Shown: positions 16,470-25,170, numbered from the stretch's first letter. The stretch is 64,000 nt of DNA from Albidovulum sediminicola (GCF_025751575.1 NZ_JAOWLA010000007.1:151930-215929); one strand, 5' to 3'. Numbers and translations: made by a program. The notes: a model not told the origin generated them from the letters alone.

Positions 16470-17819
16470 GTGATTACCCATACCGAAGGCGAATCCAATA
16501 CGTCGGAGGCGCGCCGGGTCTGGGCGTCCCGCCACCCCGATGCCGCGACGCGCGACCTCCTCGCGCGCGACGCGGAGGCATTCCTGCACCAGTCGCTGTC
16601 CTCGCCCTGCCTTTCGACCATCGCCAAGGCCGAGGGGATCTGGATCGAGGATACGGCCGGGCGGCGCTATATGGATTTCCATGGCAACTCGGTCCATCAC
16701 ATCGGCTATGGTCATCCCCGCGTGGTCGCTGCGATCAAGGCGCAGCTTGATGCACTGAGCTTTTCGCCGCGCCGGTTCACCAACGAGGTCTCGGTGGACC
16801 TGGCGGAGCGGCTGGCGCAGATCGCGCCGGGTGACCTGGGCAAGGTGCTTTTCACCACCGGCGGATCGGACGCGAACGAGGTGGCGCTCAGGATCGCGCG
16901 GGCCGCAACGGGGCGGTTCAAGACCGTCAGCTTCTGGGATGCCTTCCATGGGGCAGGTTTCGGGGCCTCGAGCGTGGGGGGGGAGGCGACCTTCCGCTCC
17001 CATATCGCGGGACCGCTGCTGCCCGGGGCGGAGCATGTCGCGCCGTTCAACTGTTATCGATGCGCGTATGGCCATGCCGGGCCCGAGGCCTGCGGTCTTG
17101 CCTGCGCGAAGATGGTGGAGTTCGTGCTGGAGCGCGAGGGCGATGTGGCCGCCGTCATCGCCGAGCCGATGCGGGCGGTGCCCACGGTTCCGCCGCCTGG
17201 CTTCTGGAAGCATGTCCGCGACGCCTGCAACCGTCATGGCGCGCTTTTGATCATGGACGAGATCCCGACCGGCCTGGGCAAGACTGGCCGGATGTTCGCC
17301 TTCGAGCATGACGAGGTGGTCCCCGACATCGTTACGCTGGGCAAGGCGCTTGGCGGGGGCATCCTGCCCCTCGCCGCTGTCCTCGCGCGGCGGGATCTCG
17401 ATGTCTGTGGCGATTTCGCGATTGGGCATTACACGCATGAAAAGAACCCGGTGACGGCACGCGCGGCGCTCGAAACCCTGGCCGTGATCCAGGACGAGGG
17501 CCTTGTCGCGCGGGCGGCCGAGCTTGGGGCGCACGCGCTCGAACGGTTGCGGGACAGTGTCGGCGGCAGCCCGCTTGTCGGCGAGATTCGCGGGCGCGGT
17601 CTCATGTTCGGGGTGGAGATCGTCGAGGACCGCGCGGCGAAGGTGCCGGGCAGGGCGGCGGCCGAGCGCATCTATTACCGCTGCCTTGAGGCGGGCCTGA
17701 GTTTCAAGATCAGCGCGGGATGCGTGCTGACGCTGTCGCCGCCCCTGACCATCGGGCGGGAAGATCTTGACCGCGCCCTCGACATCGTTGCGCAGGCGAT
17801 CGCTGCGGAAGCGCCGTGA
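16470..17819 (+). CDS. pbfA: PbfA-like (R)-1-hydroxy-2-aminoethylphosphonate ammonia-lyase
   Basis: A 449-residue class III (omega-aminotransferase fold) PLP enzyme. TTGGSDANEVALRIARAATG (near 130-150) binds PLP phosphate, AVIAEPMRAVP and LIMDEIPTGLGKTGR carry the PLP aspartate, and TLGKALGGG carries the lysine K292. In AEP gene clusters this type is PbfA, which eliminates ammonia from (R)-1-hydroxy-2-aminoethylphosphonate to give phosphonoacetaldehyde, the same intermediate made by PhnW. NCYRCAYGHAGPEACGLAC is a cysteine-rich stretch near 190-210. GTG 16470 follows AAGGG at about 7 bases; TTG 16446 would also be open but is less likely. The fold is certain; the specific activity is inferred from context and resemblance. 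Confidence 0.82.
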   Translation: MITHTEGESNTSEARRVWASRHPDAATRDLLARDAEAFLHQSLSSPCLSTIAKAEGIWIEDTAGRRYMDFHGNSVHHIGYGHPRVVAAIKAQLDALSFSPRRFTNEVSVDLAERLAQIAPGDLGKVLFTTGGSDANEVALRIARAATGRFKTVSFWDAFHGAGFGASSVGGEATFRSHIAGPLLPGAEHVAPFNCYRCAYGHAGPEACGLACAKMVEFVLEREGDVAAVIAEPMRAVPTVPPPGFWKHVRDACNRHGALLIMDEIPTGLGKTGRMFAFEHDEVVPDIVTLGKALGGGILPLAAVLARRDLDVCGDFAIGHYTHEKNPVTARAALETLAVIQDEGLVARAAELGAHALERLRDSVGGSPLVGEIRGRGLMFGVEIVEDRAAKVPGRAAAERIYYRCLEAGLSFKISAGCVLTLSPPLTIGREDLDRALDIVAQAIAAEAP

Positions 17820-17867
17820 ACTTCGCCGCAACCGGGTGAATGCCGCGCAAGTTCATCTGCGGAATTT

Positions 17868-17895
17868 TCAGATATATAAGATAAATAGATTTTAC
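17868..17895. promoter_or_regulatory. AT-rich promoter region of the AEP transporter
   Basis: TCAGATATATAAGATAAATA is followed by GATTTTAC (17888-17895) in the 240-bp gap between pbfA and the binding-protein gene. It is the most AT-rich spot nearby and shares the words TCAG, TATA-x-GA and GATTTTAC with the phnW upstream region. The rest of the gap holds no gene that I can support. Confidence 0.4.
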
Positions 17896-18059
17896 TTATT
17901 GTTCGACCCTCCGCAAACTTCCTCTCGGGTCGCGTCGAATGGGCTTCCGTTTCACCGGGTTGTCACATTGGCGCGCTACCAGCAGCGAGAAGTCTGGGGC
18001 GCGCCGCGCCCACGGGCTCACACACAGTGACATCACACTGGCCAACACTGGGGTAAACC

Positions 18060-19082
18060 ATGACCAATTCGAAAACTCTGGCTCTCGGCGCGTTCGCCTT
18101 GGCGCTGAGCACCACGGCACTTTGGGCGGAAACCGAACTGACGGTCTACACCGCCGTGGAAGCGGAGGACCTGGAACGCTACGCCGCGACCTTCAACGAG
18201 GATCATCCGGATATCAAGATCAACTGGGTTCGCGATTCGACCGGGGTCATCACTGCCAAGCTTCTGGCGGAAAAGAACAACCCGCAGGCGGACGTGATCT
18301 GGGGCCTGGCGGCGACCTCGCTTCTGGTACTCAAGACCGAAGGCATGCTGGAGCCCTACGCGCCCGCCGGGCTGGACGCCATGGACCCCAAGTTCCGTGA
18401 CAGCGACAACCCGCCTTCGTGGGTGGGCATGGACGCCTGGGTGGCCGCGATCTGCTACAATACGGTCGAGGGCGAAAAGCTTGGCCTGAGCGCGCCGACC
18501 AGCTGGGCGGACCTGACGAAGCCGGAATATGCAGGCCACGTCGTCATGCCGAACCCGGCATCCTCGGGCACCGGCTTCCTCGACGTGTCGAGTTGGCTCC
18601 AGATGATGGGCGAAGAGGGCGGCTGGGCCTATATGGACTCGCTTCACAACAATATCGCGGCCTACACGCACTCCGGCTCCAAGCCGTGCAAGATGGCGGC
18701 GGCGGGTGAAACCGTGATGGGCGTGTCCTTCGCTTTCCGCGGCGCCAAGGAAAAGACCAACGGCGCGCCGGTCGAGATCATCATCCCCGAGGAAGGCATC
18801 GGTTGGGACATGGAGGCGACCGCCATTGTCGCGGGCACCGCCAACGAAGAGGCTGCCAAGACCCTGGTCGACTGGTCGGTCACGCCCAAGGCGATGGAGA
18901 TGTACAACGTTGGCTACGCCGTCGTGGGCATCCCGGGTATCGCCAAGCCCGTCGAACACTTCCCGGCCAATATCCCGGAAAAGATGATCAACAACGACTT
19001 CGAATGGGCGGCAAACAACCGCGCCGCGATCCTGGAGGAGTGGTCCAAGCGCTACGACTCCAAATCGGAGCCGAAGGGCTGA
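18060..19082 (+). CDS. 2-aminoethylphosphonate ABC transporter, periplasmic binding protein
   Basis: A 340-residue periplasmic solute-binding protein of the iron(III)/thiamine-like (ABC family 1) fold, of the group found with AEP genes. Residues 1-22 (LALGAFALALSTTALWA) are a Sec signal peptide with cleavage likely before ETELTVYTAVEAEDLERY. NPASSGTGFLDVSSWLQMMG and SFAFRGAKEKTNGAPVEII are ligand-lobe segments, and GWDMEATAIVAGTANEEAAK is typical of the family. It captures AEP for import. It opens a second transcription unit (binding protein, ATPase, permease) after an AT-rich promoter region, and a strong terminator hairpin directly follows, which would raise its level above the membrane parts. 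Confidence 0.92.
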   Translation: MTNSKTLALGAFALALSTTALWAETELTVYTAVEAEDLERYAATFNEDHPDIKINWVRDSTGVITAKLLAEKNNPQADVIWGLAATSLLVLKTEGMLEPYAPAGLDAMDPKFRDSDNPPSWVGMDAWVAAICYNTVEGEKLGLSAPTSWADLTKPEYAGHVVMPNPASSGTGFLDVSSWLQMMGEEGGWAYMDSLHNNIAAYTHSGSKPCKMAAAGETVMGVSFAFRGAKEKTNGAPVEIIIPEEGIGWDMEATAIVAGTANEEAAKTLVDWSVTPKAMEMYNVGYAVVGIPGIAKPVEHFPANIPEKMINNDFEWAANNRAAILEEWSKRYDSKSEPKG

Positions 19083-19100
19083 TCACGACCATCCTCGCAC

Positions 19101-19128
19101 GGGGCGCCGCCAGTCCGGCGCCCCTTTT
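19101..19128 (+). terminator. Intercistronic Rho-independent terminator/attenuator
   Basis: Stem GGGGCGCCG (19101-19109) with CGGCGCCCC (19116-19124), 6-base loop, then TTTT. It lies between the binding-protein and ATPase genes. Partial termination here is a common way to make more binding protein than transporter; read-through is inferred because no new promoter is evident in the 73-bp gap. Confidence 0.8.
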
Positions 19129-19155
19129 CGCGACCGCATCGACCGGACGGAAGAC

Positions 19156-20286
19156 ATGACAGAACCCAAAGCCGAGGCGCAGGTCACTGCTGCGGCTGAA
19201 GAGCCCTATCTTGAGATCGAGGGGCTGTGGAAAGCCTTTGGCGACTTCCTGGCGCTTCGGGACGTTTCGCTGACCATCGCGCAGGGGGAGTTCATCTGCT
19301 TCCTCGGGCCTTCGGGATGCGGCAAGACCACGCTTCTCAGGGCGATCGCGGGATTGGACCCGCAGACGCGCGGGTCTATCCGGCAGGGCGGGCGCGACAT
19401 TTCGGACCTGCCCGCCTCGCAGCGGGACTATGGGATCGTGTTTCAGTCCTACGCGCTGTTCCCGAACCTGACAGTCGAAAGAAACATCGCCTTCGGGCTT
19501 GAGAACACCAGACGCCCCAGGGCCGAAATCACGGCGCGGGTGCAGGAGTTGCTGCAACTGGTCGGTCTGCCCGAGCAGGCGAAGAAATACCCCGCGCAAC
19601 TCTCCGGCGGCCAGCAGCAGCGGATCGCCCTGGCGCGCGCCATCGCGATCAAGCCCGGCCTTCTGCTGCTGGACGAGCCGCTCTCGGCGCTGGATGCCAA
19701 GGTGCGTGTCCACTTGCGTCACGAGATCAAGGAACTTCAGCGCAAGCTGGGGGTCACGACCATCATGGTGACCCACGACCAGGAAGAGGCGCTGTCGATG
19801 GCCGACCGTATCGTGGTCATGAACCACGGGAGGATCGAGCAGATCGGCACCCCGACAGAGATCTACCGCGACCCCGCGACGCTTTTCGTGGCCGATTTCA
19901 TCGGCGAGACGAACCGCGTCGCCACGACCTTCTCCGGCGGCTCCGTCAGGGTCGGCGACACGACGCTGGCAACCCAGGCGACCGGCTTTGCCGAAGGTGC
20001 CGCCGTCACCATGGCGGTGCGTCCCGAGGATGTGCTGCCCCATGCCGGCGGGCACGCCGGTGCGCCCCTGCCCAACCACCTTGCCGTGCGGATCGAGGCG
20101 ATGGAGTTCCTCGGCTCCTATTGGCGCACGCATCTGAGCAGCCCGGCGCTGGGGGCGACACCGCTTGTCGCGAATTTCTCGATGAACGCAGTGCGGCGCC
20201 TGGACCTCTCGGTCGGGGCGGGGCTGACGGTCGAACTGCCCGCCGAGCGGGTTCTTGTCTTTGCCCGCGGGGGCGACAATGGCTGA
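19156..20286 (+). CDS. 2-aminoethylphosphonate ABC transporter, ATP-binding protein
   Basis: A 376-residue ABC ATPase. Walker A is GPSGCGKTTLLRAI (about residues 53-66), Q-loop VFQSYALFPNLTVERN (about 95-110), signature LSGGQQQRIALARAIA (about 148-163), Walker B LLLLDEPLSALD (about 168-179) and switch histidine in MVTHDQEEALSMADRI. From about 250 a C-terminal TOBE-type regulatory domain follows (MAVRPEDVLPHAGGH). It powers the adjoining permease at the inner membrane. ATG 19156 lies 28 bases after the terminator hairpin. Its stop overlaps the permease start by 8 bases, so the two are translationally coupled. A typical member of the group found with AEP binding proteins. Confidence 0.93.
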   Translation: MTEPKAEAQVTAAAEEPYLEIEGLWKAFGDFLALRDVSLTIAQGEFICFLGPSGCGKTTLLRAIAGLDPQTRGSIRQGGRDISDLPASQRDYGIVFQSYALFPNLTVERNIAFGLENTRRPRAEITARVQELLQLVGLPEQAKKYPAQLSGGQQQRIALARAIAIKPGLLLLDEPLSALDAKVRVHLRHEIKELQRKLGVTTIMVTHDQEEALSMADRIVVMNHGRIEQIGTPTEIYRDPATLFVADFIGETNRVATTFSGGSVRVGDTTLATQATGFAEGAAVTMAVRPEDVLPHAGGHAGAPLPNHLAVRIEAMEFLGSYWRTHLSSPALGATPLVANFSMNAVRRLDLSVGAGLTVELPAERVLVFARGGDNG

Positions 20287-22288
20287 GGCGCCCTCCCTTC
20301 CCGCCGGCCGCGCTATCCGTCTCAGGATCGACAGCGACGGCTGGATCAAACGCGCCTTCATGGGGGTCATCGCGCTTTACCTCATGGTGGCGCTGGCGCT
20401 GCCGCTTTACGCGATGCTGTCGAAAAGCTTCGTGACCTACAGCTTCGACCTCGCGCGCTACGAATTCCAGGTCAGTGACGAAAGCGGGACCGTCTGGGGC
20501 GAGCCGGTGAGCGCCGCCGCATTGAATGCGCAACTCGGCAAGTTCAGCGACGCCGATCTTGCCTCCAGCACCGACGGCCGCTTGTCCGTCACCGATTTCT
20601 TCCCCGACTTCAGCTTCCGCAGCCCGGTCAAGTACCGCATCCGCGGCGTTGCCGACAACGCGCCCTATCTTGTCGGGCTTGATCTGCGCAATTCGACCGA
20701 ATGGCAGGAGTTCGACAGCAACACCTTTCGCCGCATCAACCTGCGGCCGGTGGCCTCGACCGGACTCCAGAACTACACCGAGTATTTCTCGAACCCCGTG
20801 CTGTTCTCCTCCATCGAGAACTCGCTTTACATCGCCACGATCTCGACCGTGCTGACGGTGATCTTCGCCTTCGGCTTCGCCTACGCGATCAACCGGTCCT
20901 GCATGCCGTTCAAGGGGGCGTTCCGGCTAATTGCGATGATGCCGATCCTAGTGCCGTCGCTGCTGCCCGGGATCGCGCTGATCTACATGTTCGGCAATCA
21001 GGGCTTCCTGAAGGGGATTCTGTTCGGGCAGTCGATCTATGGCCCCCTGGGTATCGTTATCGGCTCGGTCTTCTTCACCTTCCCGCATGCGCTGATCATC
21101 ATCTCGACCGCGCTTTCGATCTCCGACCAGCGGCAGTACGAGGCCGCGGAGTCCCTTCGCGCCTCGAAGTGGCGCACCTTCTGGACGGTGACGATCCCCG
21201 GGGCGCGCTACGGGCTGATCTCCGCCGCCTTCGTGACCTTCACGCTGGTCATCACCGACTTCGGCCTGCCCAAGGTCATCGGCGGGCAGTACAACGTGCT
21301 GGCCATCGACATCTACAAGCAGGTCATCGGCCAGCAGAATTTCGAGATGGGGGCCGTCGTTTCCGTCGTCCTGCTGATCCCCGCCATCGTCGCCTTCGTG
21401 GTCGATCGGCAGGTGCAGAAGAAACAGGTCTCGCTCCTCTCCGCCCGTTCGGTGCCGTATGAGCCGAAGCCGAACCGCCGCTTCGACATGGCGATGCTGG
21501 CCTGGTGCGCGGCCATGGGGGTCTTCATCGCCGGGATCATCGGCGTCTGCCAATTCGCGGCGCTGATCAACTACTGGCCCTATGACCTCAGCTTCTCCTT
21601 GCGCAACTACGACTTCAACAAGATGGATGGCGGCGGCTGGGGGGCCTACTGGAACTCGCTCGAACTCGCCGCGCTGACCGCCGTGATCGGCACCGCGATC
21701 ATCTTCACCGGCGCCTATATGGTCGAGAAGATCGACGGCTTCAAAACCGGCCGGGCGGTGTTCCAGTTCCTGGCGATGCTGCCGATGGCCATTCCGGGGA
21801 TGGTGCTGGGGCTGGCCTACATCTTCTTCTTCAACAACCCCGCCAATCCGCTGAACGGGATCTACGGGACCATGGCGATCCTCGTCGTCTCGACCGTCAC
21901 GCATTTCTACACCGTGGGCCACCTGACCGCGCTGACCGCGCTGAAGCAGATCGACGCGGAGTTCGAGCCCGTCGCCGCCTCGCTCCGCCAGCCGTTCTGG
22001 AGGCTTTTTGCCCGCGTCACGGTGCCGGTCTGCCTGCCCGCGATCCTCGATATCTCGATCTACATGTTCGTGAACGCGATGACGACGGTGTCGGCGGTGG
22101 TGTTCCTTTACTCCACCCACACGGCGCTGGCCTCGGTCGCGGTGCTGAACATGGACGACGCGGGCGACATCGCGCCCGCCGCCGCGATGGGCATGATGAT
22201 CTTCTACACCAACGCGACGGCAAGGGTCCTGCACGCGTTCGCCTCCCGGAGCATCCTGAGACGCACGCAGGCCTGGCGGGTGAGGTAG
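20279..22288 (+). CDS. 2-aminoethylphosphonate ABC transporter, fused double permease
   Basis: A 669-residue inner-membrane protein made of two fused permease halves, so one chain supplies the whole channel. Helix 1 is at about residues 27-47. A long non-membrane insert follows at about 48-165 (EFQVSDESGTVWGEPVSAAA and on), unusual for this family. Five helices then carry the first EAA loop (QYEAAESLRASKWRTFWTVT near 287). The second half, from about 410, has another six helices and EAA loop EPVAASLRQPFWRLFARVTV. The start is ATG 20279, overlapping the ATPase stop; the longer frame from 20255 lies inside that gene. The substrate is assigned from the neighbours. Confidence 0.9.
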   Translation: MAEAPSLPAGRAIRLRIDSDGWIKRAFMGVIALYLMVALALPLYAMLSKSFVTYSFDLARYEFQVSDESGTVWGEPVSAAALNAQLGKFSDADLASSTDGRLSVTDFFPDFSFRSPVKYRIRGVADNAPYLVGLDLRNSTEWQEFDSNTFRRINLRPVASTGLQNYTEYFSNPVLFSSIENSLYIATISTVLTVIFAFGFAYAINRSCMPFKGAFRLIAMMPILVPSLLPGIALIYMFGNQGFLKGILFGQSIYGPLGIVIGSVFFTFPHALIIISTALSISDQRQYEAAESLRASKWRTFWTVTIPGARYGLISAAFVTFTLVITDFGLPKVIGGQYNVLAIDIYKQVIGQQNFEMGAVVSVVLLIPAIVAFVVDRQVQKKQVSLLSARSVPYEPKPNRRFDMAMLAWCAAMGVFIAGIIGVCQFAALINYWPYDLSFSLRNYDFNKMDGGGWGAYWNSLELAALTAVIGTAIIFTGAYMVEKIDGFKTGRAVFQFLAMLPMAIPGMVLGLAYIFFFNNPANPLNGIYGTMAILVVSTVTHFYTVGHLTALTALKQIDAEFEPVAASLRQPFWRLFARVTVPVCLPAILDISIYMFVNAMTTVSAVVFLYSTHTALASVAVLNMDDAGDIAPAAAMGMMIFYTNATARVLHAFASRSILRRTQAWRVR

Positions 22289-22307
22289 GCACTTCGGAGG
22301 ACCGTTG

Positions 22308-22454
22308 GCCGAAGGTCCAGTGGACCTTCGGCAGGTCCGATTGCCCGGAGGCGCAAGCCGCAGGGCAAGGGGTTATCAGATATCGCGGTGCGCCCGTAAT
22401 CGGGGCGCGTCTGCCTGGGCGGGCGCGGCCCGATTTTCCGCAGGACAAATCGGG
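22308..22454. repeat. Cluster of three inverted repeats after the AEP permease
   Basis: (1) GCCGAAGGTCCA (22308-22319) and its exact complement 22321-22332, one base apart. (2) 22341-22368: TTGCCC/GGGCAA enclosing GGC-GCAA-GCC, a two-part stem with a GCAA tetraloop. (3) CCCGATTT (22429-22436) and AAATCGGG (22447-22454). None has a T-run, so they are poor Rho-independent terminators. The 195-bp gap has no supported gene. They may be a palindromic mobile element, processing sites or a Rho-dependent terminator zone. Confidence 0.6.
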
Positions 22455-22483
22455 CGGAGACGAGTTCAAATGCCCAACGCATA

Positions 22484-23077
22484 CTAATCAAAATTGTAAT
22501 ATGCGTCGATAAGCGTGACCCACTGTCCTCCATAACCCGACTGCAATGTGCCGAGTGCAAGAAAGAACATTTCGACCCTCCAAATTAACCTGCTCCAGGG
22601 CAATATTTCCCTTCGGCTTCTCTGAAGATGTGCAATCGCTGCTCTTAGAGAGGCATCTTCTAGTGGTGGCGGAAAAGTCTTTCGACCAGAAATCCTCTTT
22701 GAGATGCTCTTACTTAGTTTCCGAATTTCAGATTCTGTGCTTAGTTTTAGTTCATTCTTTAGCTTGAGCTTTCTCAGAACCCTGCTGATCTGAAGCGAGT
22801 GCAGGTCAAACGTAAGGTTTAAGCGATCTTCGTTCATCCTCCTGTGGGCTTCGAGCCTATTCACCGCGGCGACCATTGCCGTCCATTCTGCGGACTTGTG
22901 CGAGTCTTCGTACCGTACGCGGTACCTAGATATAAAAAGGATTGTCCATGCAATGATTAAAGTTCCTGATGATTGAAACGATTCTGGTCTATTTTGAAAA
23001 ACATGTGGCAAGCAAAAACTCACCCAAATTAAAACATATGTTAGCACATATAAAGCTGAGCGAAGCCAGTAGGGCAT
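22484..23077 (-). CDS. AT-rich orphan membrane protein
   Basis: A 197-residue protein from ATG 23077; a TTG at 23095 overlapping the parE stop would add six residues. Hydrophobic segments at about residues 5-25 (LRSALYVLTYVLIWVSFCLP) and 40-52 (GTLIIAWTILFIS) suggest two membrane helices. A charged, helical cytoplasmic region follows with many K/R/E (VLRKLKLKNELKLSTESEIR), then a final hydrophobic stretch (LIWRVEMFFLALGTL). The codon use and base content are far more AT-rich than any neighbour, the sign of a recent arrival. I recognise no family. A membrane anchor with coiled-coil sensing region, as in some defence or toxin-antitoxin membrane proteins, is only a guess. Confidence 0.6.
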   Translation of the reverse strand: MPYWLRSALYVLTYVLIWVSFCLPHVFQNRPESFQSSGTLIIAWTILFISRYRVRYEDSHKSAEWTAMVAAVNRLEAHRRMNEDRLNLTFDLHSLQISRVLRKLKLKNELKLSTESEIRKLSKSISKRISGRKTFPPPLEDASLRAAIAHLQRSRREILPWSRLIWRVEMFFLALGTLQSGYGGQWVTLIDAYYNFD

Positions 23078-23091
23078 CCTGCTAATTATCC

Positions 23092-25047
23092 TCAAACATC
23101 CAGCTCCTCCACGAACCGCGCGTTCTCTGAAATATACTGGAACCGCAGCTCGGGTTTCTTGCCCATCAGCCGCTCGACAAGGTCCGAGGTCTCGCCCGGT
23201 TCGTCCTCGTCGATGCTGACGCGGATCAATTTCCGCGTGGCGGGGTTCATGGTGGTGTCCTTCAGGTCCTTGGCGTCCATCTCGCCCAGGCCCTTGAAGC
23301 GTTGCACGTCGATCTTGCCCTTGCCGCCCAGGCCCTTCTCCATCATCCGCTCCTTCTCCGCATCGTCCGCGACGTAGATGCGGCGCGCGCCCTGCGTCAG
23401 GCGGTAAAGCGGCGGGCAGGCGAGGTAGAGGTGCCCCTTGTCGATCATCGGCCGCATCTGGGTGAAGAAGAAAGTCATCAGCAGGCTGGCGATATGGGCC
23501 CCGTCCACGTCGGCGTCGGTCATGATGATGATCTTGTCGTAGCGCAGGTCATCCAGGTTGAACTTGGTCCCGATCCCGCAGCCGAGCGCCTGGCACAGGT
23601 CGTTGATCTCCTGGTTCTGGCCCATTTTCGCGGAGGCCGCGCCAAGGACGTTCAGGATCTTGCCCCGAAGCGGCAGAAGCGCCTGCGTCGTGCGGTCCCG
23701 CGCCATCTTGGCGCTGCCGCCCGCGCTGTCGCCCTCGACGATGAAAAGCTCCGTCCCCTCGCGATTGGTGGCCGAACAGTCCACCAGCTTGCCCGGCAGC
23801 CGCAGCTTCTTGGTCGCCGATTTGCGCGCGGTTTCCTTTTCCTGGCGCCGGCGCAGGCGTTCGTCGGCCCGCAGCACCAGGAAGTCGAGGATCGCGCCCG
23901 CCGACTTGGTGTCGGAGGCCAGCCAGTTGTCGAAATGGTCGCGCACCGCGCCCTCGGTCATGCGCGCGGCGGCCTCGGTCGCAAGCCGGTCCTTGGTCTG
24001 GCCCACGAATTGCGGTTCGCGGATGAAGCAGGAGACCAGCGCGCAGCCCCCGGTGATCAGGTCGTCGCGCGTGATGGTCTCGGCCTTGCGGTTCCGGACC
24101 AGGTCGCCATAGGCGCGGATGCCCTTCAGGATCGCCGACCAGAACCCGGCCTCATGCGTGCCGCCCTCGGGCGTGGGGACCGTGTTGCAGTAGGACTGGA
24201 TGAACCCGTCGCGGGAGGGCGTCCAGTTGATCGCCCATTCGACGCTGCCGGGCTCGCCATACTTGTCCTGGAAGCTGACCTTGCCCGCGAAGGGCCGGTC
24301 GGCATAGGTCGTCGAGCCATTCAGGCTTTCGCCCAGGTAGTCGGCCAGGCCGCCGGGGAAGTGGAAGACGGCCTCCCTCGGCGTCTCGCCATCCTCGATC
24401 GCGGATTTCCAGCGGATCTCCACGCCCGAGAACAGGTAGGCCTTGGAGCGCACCATCTTCATCAGCCGCGCGGGCTTGAAGCGGTGATGGCCAAAGATCT
24501 CTTCGTCCGCGTGGAAGGTGACGGAGGTGCCGCGGCGGTTCGGCGCCTGGCCGATCTTTTGCACCGGGCCTTGCGGAATGCCGCGTGAAAACCGCTGTTC
24601 GAACAGTTCCTTGTTGCGCGCGACCTCGACCACCAGGGAATCCGACAGCGCGTTGACGACCGAGGCGCCGACGCCGTGCAAGCCGCCCGAGGTCTCATAG
24701 GCCTTGCCGGAAAACTTGCCGCCCGCGTGCAGGGTGCAGAGGATCACCTCAAGCGCGGACTTGCCGGGGAACTTCGGGTGCGGGTCGATCGGGATGCCGC
24801 GGCCGTTGTCGCGGATGGTGACGGCGTAGTCGGCGTGCAGTTCGACCTCGATCCGCGTGGCATGGCCGGCCACCGCCTCGTCCATGGAGTTGTCGAGGAT
24901 TTCGGCTACCAGGTGATGCAGCGCGCGTTCGTCGGTGCCGCCGATATACATGCCCGGCCGCTTGCGCACCGGCTCCAGACCTTCGAGGACCTCAATGGAA
25001 TGGGCGTTGTAATCGTCCGTCCGCGCGGACAGGAGGTCGTTCGGCAT
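23092..25047 (-). CDS. parE: DNA topoisomerase IV subunit B
   Basis: ParE is the ATPase subunit of topoisomerase IV, which unlinks daughter chromosomes with ParC. The 651-residue protein has a GHKL ATP site (EILDNSMDEAVAGHATRIEV near 47-66, then IRDNGRGIPIDPHPKFPGKS and GLHGVGASVVNAL), a transducer domain, and a TOPRIM domain with EGDSAGGSAKMARDR near 435 and MTDADVDGAHIASLLMTFF near 505. The C-terminal LMGKKPELRFQYISENA is the typical type IIA B-subunit end. PPEVSYG-type gyrase features are absent and the short length favours ParE over GyrB. ATG at 25045-25047. Its 3' end abuts the AT-rich orphan gene. Confidence 0.96.
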   Translation of the reverse strand: MPNDLLSARTDDYNAHSIEVLEGLEPVRKRPGMYIGGTDERALHHLVAEILDNSMDEAVAGHATRIEVELHADYAVTIRDNGRGIPIDPHPKFPGKSALEVILCTLHAGGKFSGKAYETSGGLHGVGASVVNALSDSLVVEVARNKELFEQRFSRGIPQGPVQKIGQAPNRRGTSVTFHADEEIFGHHRFKPARLMKMVRSKAYLFSGVEIRWKSAIEDGETPREAVFHFPGGLADYLGESLNGSTTYADRPFAGKVSFQDKYGEPGSVEWAINWTPSRDGFIQSYCNTVPTPEGGTHEAGFWSAILKGIRAYGDLVRNRKAETITRDDLITGGCALVSCFIREPQFVGQTKDRLATEAAARMTEGAVRDHFDNWLASDTKSAGAILDFLVLRADERLRRRQEKETARKSATKKLRLPGKLVDCSATNREGTELFIVEGDSAGGSAKMARDRTTQALLPLRGKILNVLGAASAKMGQNQEINDLCQALGCGIGTKFNLDDLRYDKIIIMTDADVDGAHIASLLMTFFFTQMRPMIDKGHLYLACPPLYRLTQGARRIYVADDAEKERMMEKGLGGKGKIDVQRFKGLGEMDAKDLKDTTMNPATRKLIRVSIDEDEPGETSDLVERLMGKKPELRFQYISENARFVEELDV

Positions 25048-25170
25048 GGCACTGCTCTTTGCTCTGGTTGGCCGGGGATTAGACCACGGGGGCAGGGCAG
25101 GGGCAAGCGGTCAGGGCTTGATCCCGTGGGCCGGTCGCGGAACTATCACGGGCAGGATCGGGGGTGTGGC

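Noticed and set aside
14915..16627. A 570-codon minus-strand frame opposite phnY
   Set aside because: phnY is unmistakable on the plus strand, and the antisense frame has shadow-like composition and no motif.
20948..22234. A 428-codon minus-strand frame opposite the AEP permease
   Set aside because: Extremely H/D/R/Q-rich, typical of antisense to a membrane protein; the permease EAA loops are on the plus strand.
22305..22487. A 60-codon plus-strand frame across the inverted-repeat cluster
   Set aside because: It spans three palindromes, has arginine-rich low-quality sequence and no ribosome-binding site.
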